64,000 nt of DNA, from contig NC_134844.1 in NCBI RefSeq assembly GCF_965363235.1, positions 21,310,646-21,374,645 of the forward strand. The letters are read 5' to 3'. The notes below the pieces were generated by a model, which saw nothing but the letters and a program-made list of their open reading frames with translations, searched no databases and was not told the DNA's origin. Position numbers and translations under genes: made by a program. Origin of the DNA: Mytilus galloprovincialis. Its lineage: Eukaryota > Mollusca > Bivalvia > Mytilida > Mytilidae. Positions 12,201 to 25,070 of this stretch are shown piece by piece (position 1 is the stretch's first letter; each line of letters starts with the position of its first letter).

Positions 12201-15200
12201 TCTTGTTGTTTTGCAAAATAGATAGAACAATTTTTTTAAGAAACCAAGGATTATGCTGCAAGCTCTGTGACTCATAATTTTGTAAATAACAACGCTATCT
12301 TGAGTACCAGGAAAACGATTTATTTTCTTCAATGTCAAATAAACTAGAAATGGAGATCTATGGGTGTTTTCTCTGTTGTAAAAATAAAGAAAACTCTAAT
12401 TGTTTATCAAGAGGGGCGTAACACCCTTTTTTTAAATCTATTTTGTAATCTTGAATAATAAGAAACAGTGGACTACATGTGAAGTCTTCTATACAAAATT
12501 ATGCATCAGAAAATGTACTTAATTTCAACATATAGTTCAAAAGTCAATGTGCACATACACTGGAGAAATTTCTAAAAATAACTTCAGGAACACATTTAGA
12601 TATTCCATACTTCTTATAGCAAAACTTTAGAATTTTATTTCAGTTGAAATCTCCTTATCACCTAAAAGTAATGAGGGAATATAAAAAGATAAGTCTATTT
12701 TCAATTTATATTGCCTCTGAAATAAAATTGTAAATTTCGTGACTCTGAAAGACTTACGTTGTTTTGATTTTCACAAGCATAATTACCCTGAAAGACTTTT
12801 TTTGTTCTCCGATTGGAAATTGTGCTTTTATCCATTCGTCACCTTGATTCCCAGAAACGTCGAACTTTGCTTTTTGTGATAACGTATCCGTTTGTCCCAT
12901 TTCTCCAATGTATATTTTCAATCTTCCAACTTCTGTTTAGAAAAAATATGATTTTCTTGCTTTCTTTTACGAATATCAGTAATATCATATGTAAATTAAA
13001 GGAAATTTCCTGATATTTCAAACTTTTGCACAGAAGGTTGTCTGTTGGGTCATTCGCATCAATAAATTTCCCTCACTTTTAATTTATTTTATATCATATA
13101 AAAGTATGTTTATCTACATAATGTGATTAAAATACTAATAATAATCATTGTTTTTCTTATAATGTATTGTGCATATTGTTGATTGTTTTAAATTTTTATT
13201 TAATACCGGAAAAGTGCCAAAAAACAATGAAATGTACAATAGACGTTTAACAAGTGAAACTGCGAGCTACTGCTCACAGATGATACCCCCGCCGCAAGTG
13301 GATAATATTAATAGTGTAAAAATATGCAAGTGTTCGATAAACAGGAAGTTGTCGAGTGATGAATCTGAAAACGCATCACACGGTATAGCTGACTTATATA
13401 AATCCTGAAACCAAATTTCAGAAATCCTTGTATTGTAGTTCCTGAGAAAAATGTGACGAAAATTTTCAACTTGGCTATCATGTGTAAACTCATACAAGTG
13501 TTCGGTAAACAGGAAGTTGTCGAGTGATCAATCTGAAAACGCATCACACGGTATAGCTGACTTAGATAAACCCTGAAACCAAATTTCAGAAATCCTTGTA
13601 TTGTAGTTCCTGAGAAAAATGCGACGAAAAATATTCATGGGACGGACGGACGGACTGACGCACTGACGGACTGACGGAAGGACAGACAGAGGTAAAACAG
13701 TATACCCCCCTTTTTAAAGCGGGGGTATAATAACACAAAAGGACTGAAACATTAAATAGAGATTATCATGTGGTGTTTAACAACAGACTACGCTGTATAT
13801 ACAATGTGTCAAGATGTTTATAAAGTCCATACTTTTATATGATATAAAATAAATTAAGTGCCCAGTTCAATGTTGTACCAGGAATATTGTTTCTCGCAGA
13901 GTGGACTACACATGCATAAACAATTCAGTTTATTTTAATCTGCAATCTTTTTTTTTCTTTATTAAAAATTATATAAACCCTTTCCATGCTAAAGATTGGA
14001 AATAGCACAATGAGAAAAGGACAGTTTTTATAAATCCATGAAAAAATTTCTACAAACATTGCCAAATGTGGAACAGGATCTGCCTACCCTGAGCACCTGA
14101 GCACCCTCCCCCCTCCCCCCTCCCCCGTTTTTGATGGAGTTCGTGTTGCTTAGTCTTTCTATGTTGTATTGTGAGTACTTTTTGTCTGTTTGTCTGTTTG
14201 TCTTTATCTTTTTTCGTTATGTCAGTATACATTCGGTGACCGAATACAAGAGGATGTGATTGTGTTTATGACAACTGGAACATATACGTGTTCATCAGTG
14301 GCACAAATGTTTTATAATGAAGTATATAAACTGTGACTACTGTACATAAACAGCTATATCTACCAATAAGAACATGTGGTATCAATAAAACCCATGAAGT
14401 ACAACAAAGTTGTGATCAATTGGAATTAAATGGTAATTATAATTTGTCGACCAATGCTTACGGTTGTTTCCTACAACTCCCCACATATGATACCAGATCT
14501 CAAAACACAGACCGCCTGTTGTAGCGGGAAAGTACGGAGATAGTAGTCTGGCTTTGTCGTTTATTTTTATAGGAGATGATGATTCCATAAACATATAATG
14601 CCCTGTAATAAACAAGAAATTCGATTCACATGTCTGTCATACAAGGCAATGATCAACTCAAATAACATATAACTTTATATTTTATAATATGTATATTTTC
14701 TGTTTACTACTAGTGCACAAAGAAATAATTCTTTGACACATTAGAACCAATCATTGTTTAATTATAAAATCATTGTTTAGTTACACATATGTTTCCCCCT
14801 TCAAACGTTTATTATTCTTTTTCCGACTTTTTTCCGTAAAAAAAGAACTCCCATAATTGTATGTTTATTTTCCTACCGTTTCTACCTTTACCCAAGGTAT
14901 GGTCATATTTCGGACCTGTGCGTCGAGTAGGTGTGGTACCAGAATTCCATTTCCATTCAAAGTTTGCTAGTTTATCATGTTGCCAGCCACATATATTTTC
15001 ATCTTCAAAATCACAATAATTTCCTGGTTCTACATCTGCAAACAAAATTAGTTATAAAACTATGTATTAATAAGTTAACTTAAAAAACAATAACATATGA
15101 AACTTTATATCAATTGTGTAGAATGTTAAAGCATATGTCTTTTTGAATAACAACTAAGCAGATCAAGAAAGATACAAAATTGCGTCATACATGTATCAAA

Positions 15201-18200
15201 TATGCATAGAAGACAATGTTTCAACATAGTAAACAATATTTTCTATATAAACAATATATAACAGATCCTGCTCCACATGTGGATACCGTAATGTTGCTCA
15301 TGTTATTACAAACCCGATAAAAATTTTAATTCGGTAGGTCACATTCATGAAAAGGGAAGGGGATTGTAGTTACGACGTAAGAAACATATCCGATATCATC
15401 TGTGAAACGGATATTTCATAACTGTCAACCAACTCGTGATGGCTTCCGTAAAATTTACGAAGGGATGATTTCAACTTCACCATTTGGAACTCTTGGTTTA
15501 ATAGCTTCCTAGTGAGCAGCAACCCTCTATCAAGGAACTCACGATAGGAAATACAAGCCCGGGAAATATCATATCGATTGGGAAATAAAAACTCCGTATG
15601 CAGGCGCTGCTGGAATGTTGCTACATAGAAATGGAAAGTTCACAGTTGGGAAAGCTGAAATCATCTCGTTTGTCGTAAAGTTTTGTTTTCAATATATAAG
15701 AAGATGTGGTATGAGTTCCAATGAGACAACTCTCCATTTAAGTCACATGTTGTAAAAGTAAACCGTTATAGATCAAAGTACGGTCTTCAACACGGAGCCT
15801 TGGCTCACACCTAACAACAAGCTATAAAGGGCCCCAAATGACTGGTATAAAACAATTCAAACGGGAAACCCAACGGTCTAATCTATATAAAAAAAAACGA
15901 GTCACTTATGAACCACATCAACAAACGAAAACTACTGAACATCAAGTTCCTGACTTAGGATAGGTGCAAACCAATGCAGCGGGTTGAAATGTTTTAATAG
16001 ATAACTTTTATAAAACAAATCTCTACTGACATTATTTCGGGCGACCCAGAGTTGCGCTTGCTAAACGAGCTGCTAATTATCATTGTCAAACAGTTCTATG
16101 TAAAACTTAAAATTAAAATTCTTATTAAATCTTTCTTGAAATCTAAAATTTGTTTTGTTGCATGGCTCAATTAATTTGTTTTATTGTATTTGTGCATATT
16201 CCCTTGTTTTATTTGTTTTATTTGTTTTGTATATGTTTTTTTTTTATTTCTTTATTTGGATAAAAGCTTATCACAACTTATTTTATAATTTTTATACTAT
16301 GCCGAATAAGAATACAGTTGTCTATGCTTGTATGTTGATCAATGCCAAACAAGTAACGTCTCAGTGAACGGTTGGTTTAGGGTAAAGGCAATGAAAATAA
16401 ACTCATCATAGATACCAGGACTAAATTTTGTATATACGCCAGACGCGCGTTTCGTCTACAAAATAAATCCATCTGACATTGCAGTCTTTTCATCTACTCT
16501 CAAGAAAAGGAAGAACAATAAAAACTATGTCCTTTATATCGTTTATTTCTATAGCAAGTGAAGAAAAGTTTTGATTGAGAGTGAGAGATTTAGCTAGCTA
16601 TAAAACCAGGTTTAATCCACCATTTTCTACATAAGAAAATGCCTGTACCAAGTCAGTAATATGAAAGTTGTTATCCATTGATTTAATGTGTTTGAGCTTA
16701 TGTTTTGCCATTTGATTAGGGACTTTCCGTTTTGAAATTTTCTCGGAGTTCAGTATGTTTGTGTTTTTTTTTTATGCAAGTACACCTTCCATTTTGTCTG
16801 TCCCAAGATAAACTTAACGCCTTTTGATGAAAAACATGATTTAGCTTAGTTTTGTTTTGAATGAACACTTCTGCAGGAAAGATTGAAATATGATTTACAC
16901 TAAACATACTTACATTCACATAAAGGGACAGGAGCACTCCAAGTTGTACCATCACAAGTGATCAATTTCTCGCCTGTTAATTTGAGTGGTGGAGCACATT
17001 TGAATTCTAATACAGCACCACCTTGATCTTTAGTGACTGTAAGATTTCCTGAAGATGGAATTTCATCACAACCTTTTCCTGAAAAAAATAGTTTTCGGGT
17101 AATATTTGTTAAATTGATGATATTTCGGTTGAATTCACAGATTATCATATTCCTTAAAACAAAGTACGTTCTTTGTCTATTCTAAAACAATGTTTTCGGT
17201 ATTGCATGTTTGTTTCTAGGTCTGATTGGTTTTTGTCTTGCCTATGACGGAATTCGTTTGGGCTGGATATTGAGGGCGTATAATCTGTAGTAATCAAATT
17301 TGTCAAACAGTTGGTTGAATCTGTTTATAAAGGTGTTTTAGTAGAATAAGTTAACACAACTTTGTACATAATTTCAGATATCAGGATACAAGTTACTTAT
17401 GTTAAATGTAATTCAGCTATGTTGAACGCATCTATTCAATCGCACTTCAGATAAATGACACAATATATAAAATATATCTTGATTTACATCTAGAAATTGA
17501 CAGTCAGGGTCGATTGAAAACAAAACTTTACCACAAAAATGATGAGTTCAGCTGATCTAGTGTGAATTTTCAATTTCTTTATAACAACATTCCAGCAATG
17601 CCTGTATACGAAGTATATATCACCAAGTTGAAACGTTATTCCAGGGCTTGTATTTCCTATCATGATTTTCTTGATAAAATTTGCTGCTCAAAAGGATTCT
17701 ACTAAACCAAGAGTTACAATTATTGAAGTTGAGACTATCCCTTCCTTTTTACAGACTTAATCAAGAGTTAATAGAAGTTATGGAACATATGGATCCCAGA
17801 TGATAAAGGATAGGTTCTTATTGTCGTTAATACAATCCTGTCCTCTCTTCTCCAAATGTAACGTACCAAATCAGAGTTACCACCGGTTTTGTACTTACGG
17901 TTGCCACATGTGGAGCTGATTCTGCTAACCTTTCCGAATTACCTTAGATTACCTCTAGTTTTGGTGTGGTTTGTGTTGCTCACTCTTTAGTTTTCTATGT
18001 TGTGTTTTGTGTTTTGCAAATGCAGTTGTTGCCTTACATGTATATCTCAAAAATAATGCATTTAGAGAAAATCTGACACGGATACAAATGTTCAAAAGGT
18101 CAAGATCTACCACCCCTGAAATTTTCAGACAAGGTAAAAAAAAAAACATTGTTTGGTTGCTGCCACTAAATTGGTGATTAAATGAAATTTAGCATTTTTT

Positions 18201-21200
18201 GGTTATTATCTTGAATACTATTGAAGATGAAGCTAAACTGTCAACAGCAAAGTAAGAAATACAATATAGTAAAATTGACCAAAATTGTCAAGTGACCACT
18301 TTTAAAAGACTTATTGCCCTTTCAAGAAAGTTTACACAATATGTTCATCATGTTTGTTAAATTTTTAACTCTTCTCCTTTGAAACTAAACTTTCAGTACT
18401 AGTAACTGTAAATTCATAAATTGTATCTGAAGTTTTGATTCATTAAAAAACATGACCACTATGGCTAAAAATAAAACATATGGATCAAATGCAGAAATAC
18501 AGAAAAACTGTAGCACCTAGAACACAAGTGACAGTAGTACGAGTGTTGAATTGGATCTACAAATGAGTCCTTAAAGAGTTATTTCCCTTGAAACGTTTAA
18601 TTTGTTTTTAATTTTTCGTGCAAGTCTTTATTTATTTTCAAAGTTCTTCTCCTCTGAAACTACAGGACCAAATACTTTTGAACTTTAATTGAATCTTCCT
18701 AAGGTTGTTTAGTTTTTTGAATTGCATCCGAACTTTTGATCCAGCAACCATCATGGCCGCCATGGCTAAACATAGAACAGAAGGGACAAAGGCAGTTTTT
18801 GGCCTATATCACAAATACTACAACAGTTAGAGCAAATGGGAAAGAAGTTAAAGTGGTAAATGTGTCATGTTTATATATGTTATGAAATTTTCAGACAAGT
18901 TCGACAAACAATTGTTGGGTTACTGTAGGAATTTATAGTATATATTTTATTTTAATTTTACTGTTTTGGTCACTTGTTTTATTACTATTATAATACTAGT
19001 AGATAGAGAGAAAGTATAGAAACAGAAATGTTCAGCTAAGTAAGATCTACAGTTAGGTCAATATGATCAAAATAGTCAATTTAACCCTTGGTGTTATTGC
19101 CCCTTTTTTTAACATTTTTTTGAAAGTCGATATACTTTTTCATAAACCTCTTCTCTGAAACTACTTGGCCAAATACGTTAAACTTTTAATTGAATATTCC
19201 TTAGGGCATCTAGTTTATAGATTGTATTCGGGAATTTGATCCATTTACAAACATGGCGGCAGTTTCTGAAAAAAAAAAGAACATTTATGGATCAAATGAA
19301 GTTTTTTGCCTTCAATTCAAAAACCAAAGCATTAAGAGCAAAACTAACATATGTGAAAGTCTTAAACAGGTTTAGACCTACCTTCTAGGTAACCTGCAGA
19401 CAAACAGGACAATTTATTGTTGGGTAACAGTCCAGAAATAGTTAATTTTCAGGAAAATTTACGGTTTTGGGTCACGGATTATCTTTTAATATTATTATAG
19501 AAAGAGAGAAGTGTAAATGACAAAGTCGTTCAGCAAAGTAAGATCTACAAGGTGTAATACCACCAAATAATGGTACGTCACATCCGGCTGTATACGAAAA
19601 CAGGTCGAGAAAAATTATTTCCTTGAATTTGACAGTTGTAGGTAATTAGGTAATTTTTTCTATTGTACTGGTCAGGATAAAACTTCACTCATGCCAAGTA
19701 TATCTTTATTTGAAACAAAGATAAATTCTGCACAATTTTTTGAAAAGTGCAAGTTTAACAAAGACTAATAGGGGGAAATCAATGATTGTATTACACCTAA
19801 TATGGGAAGCTGTACATGCACCTTTGACCTTGTGAGTACTCTCATGTGTTAACATTTCTTGCTATTTAAGTGAAATATTACAAAAACTTAAATATTCTGA
19901 GTGGATTGAGTCTCCAAAACACATGAGAAAATGTCTTTGAAATAGGGCTCTATCATGAATATTCAGTTGACAGAAGAGAGAACAAGCCATACTTAGTGTT
20001 TTTTGGAGCTTTTTTACCTTATGTCTTATATTCTGCTCTGATAGAACATTTTCCTAAGAAATAATTAAATAAAAAAATAGTGATAAGTAAATGAAATTTA
20101 AAAATGAAAGTTAATGCTGTAACAACAAATTATTCACTAAAAGAGATTAAGCCTCAGCTGGAACGCTACGTAAATTTGATTTTTACGTAAGGACTTATTG
20201 AAACCTCCTTGGAGACAGTAAACTTTTATATGGATTGACATAACATTCGTTCAATTCAATTACTAATTTTTTTATAACATTTCTATGATAAATGAGTGAA
20301 AGTTACCCCATTTTTTTAATTATTGGCCTGAAAAGTTGAAATTTTTAGGAAATGAGAGGTATATATTTACATAACGAGACTTTATCAGGAAGACAAAGAA
20401 GTCTATTAGTGGGATTTATCTTCCTAAAATCATCTTGTGACTCAACGTATTCAACTGTTTGTAGGCAGGTGATCTGAATATTTGATCATTTATTGGTCAT
20501 CACTATATTCTATCTTGATGCGGCTTGGTTTGGATTTGTCGAAGACATTTTGCTGGAATCGCTGTAGATGTCGTCTTTCATTATACTAGATTTTTCTCAA
20601 ACTATTGAACTGATTATGACAAAACTTGACAGGAATGCTTGAAATAACCAGTATTACAAAGGAAATAAGTCACATTCAGTTTATTAAACAATAATGTCTT
20701 CTTTACAAATACGTTAAATGCCTGAAACTGCAAGTGAGCGATATCAGGCTCTCGTGAGCCTCTTGTTTTCCATCGCCATATTTTTGCTATGGTCACTTGG
20801 AACAATTAAATATCCGAATTTACCCGGCTACGTCCACTCTGTGTTTTTGTTAGGTGTATTTTTATTTGTATCCATTTGATAAGTTGAGCCTTTTTCAACT
20901 GATTTTTGTATAGTTTGTTCTCATGTTGTACTATTACACCAACTCCAGGGTTAGGGCAGGGTTGGGATCCCGCTAGCATGTTTCACCCTGCCACATTATG
21001 TATGTATGTGTCTGCCGTAAGTCAGGAGCTACATGTAAGTAAGCTCACGAGGATTCTATTAAATCAAGAGTTCCAATTATTGAAGTTGAAATCAGTCCTT
21101 CCTTTTTTTAAAGATGGAAAGTGTATTGTGTTCATGTTTGTAGTTACTTGATGCACATAAATCAATATATGATATGCTGTAAATTCCGTCTCTTGCACAA

Positions 21201-24200
21201 CGAAATTATTGATGATTTTTACATTGCACAAGTATTAGAAGTTTTTTAAAACTTGCTATTTTGAATCTTCCTTTCGAAATACATAACGTTCGCAAATTTT
21301 GTAGGATGTTTTCAAATTATTTTGTATTTCGTCTGGATTGCCTTGTTGATGAATATTGGTCATTCAAACATCTATGCTTATTAATAGTAACCGGCACAAG
21401 AAGCTACCTGGTGTTAGACAGTTTATTCTGCACAAGCAGATTCATCAGACTTTCATTGCTATCTCACGTCTATCAAAGGAGGTTCGGGAAGATCTTAGAA
21501 AGTGTGGAACATATATCTACCATACTCACGTATACATATAGGTGGTGGGAGACTCCACTTGTCGTTTGAACAGATGATAATTTTTGCTCCAAATAACTTG
21601 TATTTACGATAGCATCTGAACTTTGCAATTCTGTTTCTAGCTCGCATTCTTACTCGACCATGTGCCGGACTTTTTAAGGTTGTGCATTTTTGGCCAAAAA
21701 CTAAAACAAAAATATGAGTATCAGTAAACGGAGATTGGTCAAATATAAAAACTGTCGATCCAATAGGACAAACAAAAACATACTGTTACATTTTGTGAGA
21801 GCAAACTAACATTGAAATAGCCCAGAAGACAAATATGCTGTCATAAGTAATGACAAAGAAAAAACATGAAATACCAGCTTATTTAATTTATTCGCATTTA
21901 AATAAGCTATAAATTACATAAGAATCAACGTATATATATATGAATTAAAAACACAAAACGTCACTCATACTACTACGGAAGGAGTATATATATATATATC
22001 TAGCTTTCACAAATACGGCCCTACTTTTTTTTATTCGAGATTCCCAGTATTTGGTTTGACAGAAAGACCTTTTTGTTTCGTTCATTATTCTTTAAAGATG
22101 TTTTGCACATTTTGCAAAATCATACTTAATATGGCTATTTTCATGTCCTTGACGATTAAGGAGCACAACTTGTTGAATAGGCTTATCTCATCAAATCGAT
22201 AAAAAGCAAAAGAAAAAGTCACAATATCACAGACCGGACGTGGCAGGTTATTTATACACCCCTAACAAAAAAACCCAACCCAGTTACATACTGCTAGTTA
22301 TTGCTTTAAAATACCGTTTTTACTATTATTTGTATCCAATGGCACGTAATAATGAATTAGGCGTTCAAAAAATCAAATTATTAGGTATCGGCAACTCTAT
22401 GTATTTCATTGATTTCAAATAAAGGTTATATGCAAAACGCAGCATAGCCGAAACATAAGACCTCGATGCTAGGAAATTCACGATGCAAAGGAATCCACTC
22501 ACTATAAATCTAGACAAATACTTAATGTTAGGAATAATAGATTTCTTAACTAGTAATTTAAACACTCTTGTAAAATTATTGTACATTTTAAGTACCACTA
22601 ATATAATACATAGTTAAGAGGCTTACAATGTAATATAATATGTAGCTTCTTTAACTTGTTAACATTTGAGATAATTTAAGTGACTCAAGTGCTGACATCA
22701 AACACGCCGACGCATGCTTAAAATACATATATAATATAATTCGCAATAACTTAAATGTGTTGTCTTTATATCTTTATAGGTTGTTTGACTTATGTAAGCA
22801 TACAAATATTTATATCTATTTATGTTATAAGTAAAATAACAAAAATACCGAAGTTCCTAAACAAATGGCACACTAAAAAGCCCAAACACGTCAAACGAAT
22901 GGATAACAACTGTCAGCTTGTTTCCGAATCCTATTCTTGATACGTATTTTGTATGATGATATATTTGTAATGATGACGAATACATATGTTTAAACTAACA
23001 ACTGGTATGGGCATTTATGTAAAAAATAAATGGTGAATTAAACCTGGTTTTATAGCTACATTTGAAGCTAAATCTCTTTCCAGTCGCATAAAATTCTATT
23101 TTATTTTAAAGTTGTCCTTGACACTTCACTTAATTGAAAGAGAGAAAAAAATATGACGAAATTGACATGGATCAATACTAAAGAGTTGCCAAAATCTGTC
23201 AAATTGCTGTTATGATATATCTTTAGGCGTTCATAGATAAATAGTTTTTTTACAAATTGGCTGTAATTTTGTTAGAACCTCAAAAAACATGTAAGTGCTG
23301 TAATACTGTGAATTCGTGCAAAGTTTGGAAGACTTTATATAAAAAAAAGCACCGGTAGAAACAAATTCAGGGGGAACATTTCGATTTTTTTTGTAACAGA
23401 TAGATAACAACTTTGGCAGATATATTTCAAAAAAAGAGGGGCGAAATATACCAGAGGAACAGTCAAACTCATTAATCCAAAAATAAACTGACAACGCCAT
23501 GGCTAAAAATGAAAAAAAGACAAACAGACCAATAATAGTACGCAAGAAACAACATAGAAAAGTAAAGACTTCACTTCAATAAAATATGTTACTGATAGTA
23601 ATTAGCTGATCATGTTTAAATATGTCTTTTGTTAATCACGCACTAGGGTGAAAGGTCAAGTTTTCAAGTGAAATACAGTGGAATATCCTGTACATATAGA
23701 CCGATTATTGCTTATTGTTTGCATGTATTGATGTCCATTTGAAGTCTTTTGTGTTTGTTTTTGTTGTTGTTATTGTGTATTTATATATTCTATTTTTATA
23801 TTTTTATAGTTCGTTCTTATGTTGTACTGTTATACCACTGTCCCAGATTAGGGGGAGGGTTGGGATCCCGCTAACATGTTTAACCCCGCCACATTATTTA
23901 TGTATGTGTCTGTCCCAAGTCAGGAGTCTGTAATTCAGTGGTTGTCGTTTGTTTATGTGTTACATATTTGTTTTTAGTTCATCTTTTTATATAAATAAGG
24001 CCGTTAGTTTTCTCGTTTGAATTGTTTTACATTGTCATATCGGGGCCTTTTATAGCTGACTATGCGGTATTGGCTTTGCTCATTGTTGAAGGCCGTACGG
24101 TGACCTATAGTTGTTAATGTCTGTGTCATTTTGGTCTCTTGTGGACAGTTGTCTCATTGGCAATCATACCACATCTTCTTTTTTATATATTATTCATTTA

Positions 24201-24986
24201 TATAGTTAATTGCAATTTCATTTTAACATAATAATACATGTACATATGGAATCAGAATGTCAAGTATGAGGAGAAAGGTGCGGTATGGCTCAACTAATAA
24301 TCAGTATATCTATACTCTTATTCTCCGTTTCCGGAGTTTTCATGTTACATCACAACCAGTAACAATGCATTCAGGATATTAAAAGAGACAAGTGCACATC
24401 AGAATATAAGTCTTGTAAACGTCGAAAAACGTAGACGCCGCTGATGCAGAAAAAATACCTATAATAAAATTGAGATTGGAAATGGGGAATGTATCAAAGA
24501 GACAACAACCCAACAAAGAGCAGATAACAGCCAAATTTCACCAATGGCTCTTCAATACAGCGATAAAATCCCACACCCGGTGGTCTAGCTTCAGCTGGCC
24601 CCCAAACAAAAATGTGTACCGGTTTAGTGCCAATGAACGTCAAAAGCTATATTTTTAATACTATAAACGGAATATATGTAGTATGTGATACATGCGCACA
24701 CTCTTAAAAATGATAAATTATTAAAAAACTAAATGAACACTTTTATGACTTTATTCAACTCAATAGTTTTCCATTACATTATCTCATGGGCGTTTCTAAC
24801 TTCCGACTAGAACCGTATGATTTTATTTAGATTAGAAATTTTAAATACATGAAATATTCCAAATATTCCAAATATACAATAAATAATGTCTTCTTTTTTC
24901 TTTTTTTTTTTATATTAATCACAATTCAGCTCTGAAAATATGAACCTATTGACTTCTGAACCGGTATAATATTTAAATATATATAA

Positions 24987-25070
<84 letters not shown>

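Noticed and set aside
21261-21569. 102-codon plus-strand frame overlapping the CCP1 exon of gene A
   Set aside because: Its end is antisense to a well supported exon and the remainder matches no family I know. A decayed element is possible but not supportable.
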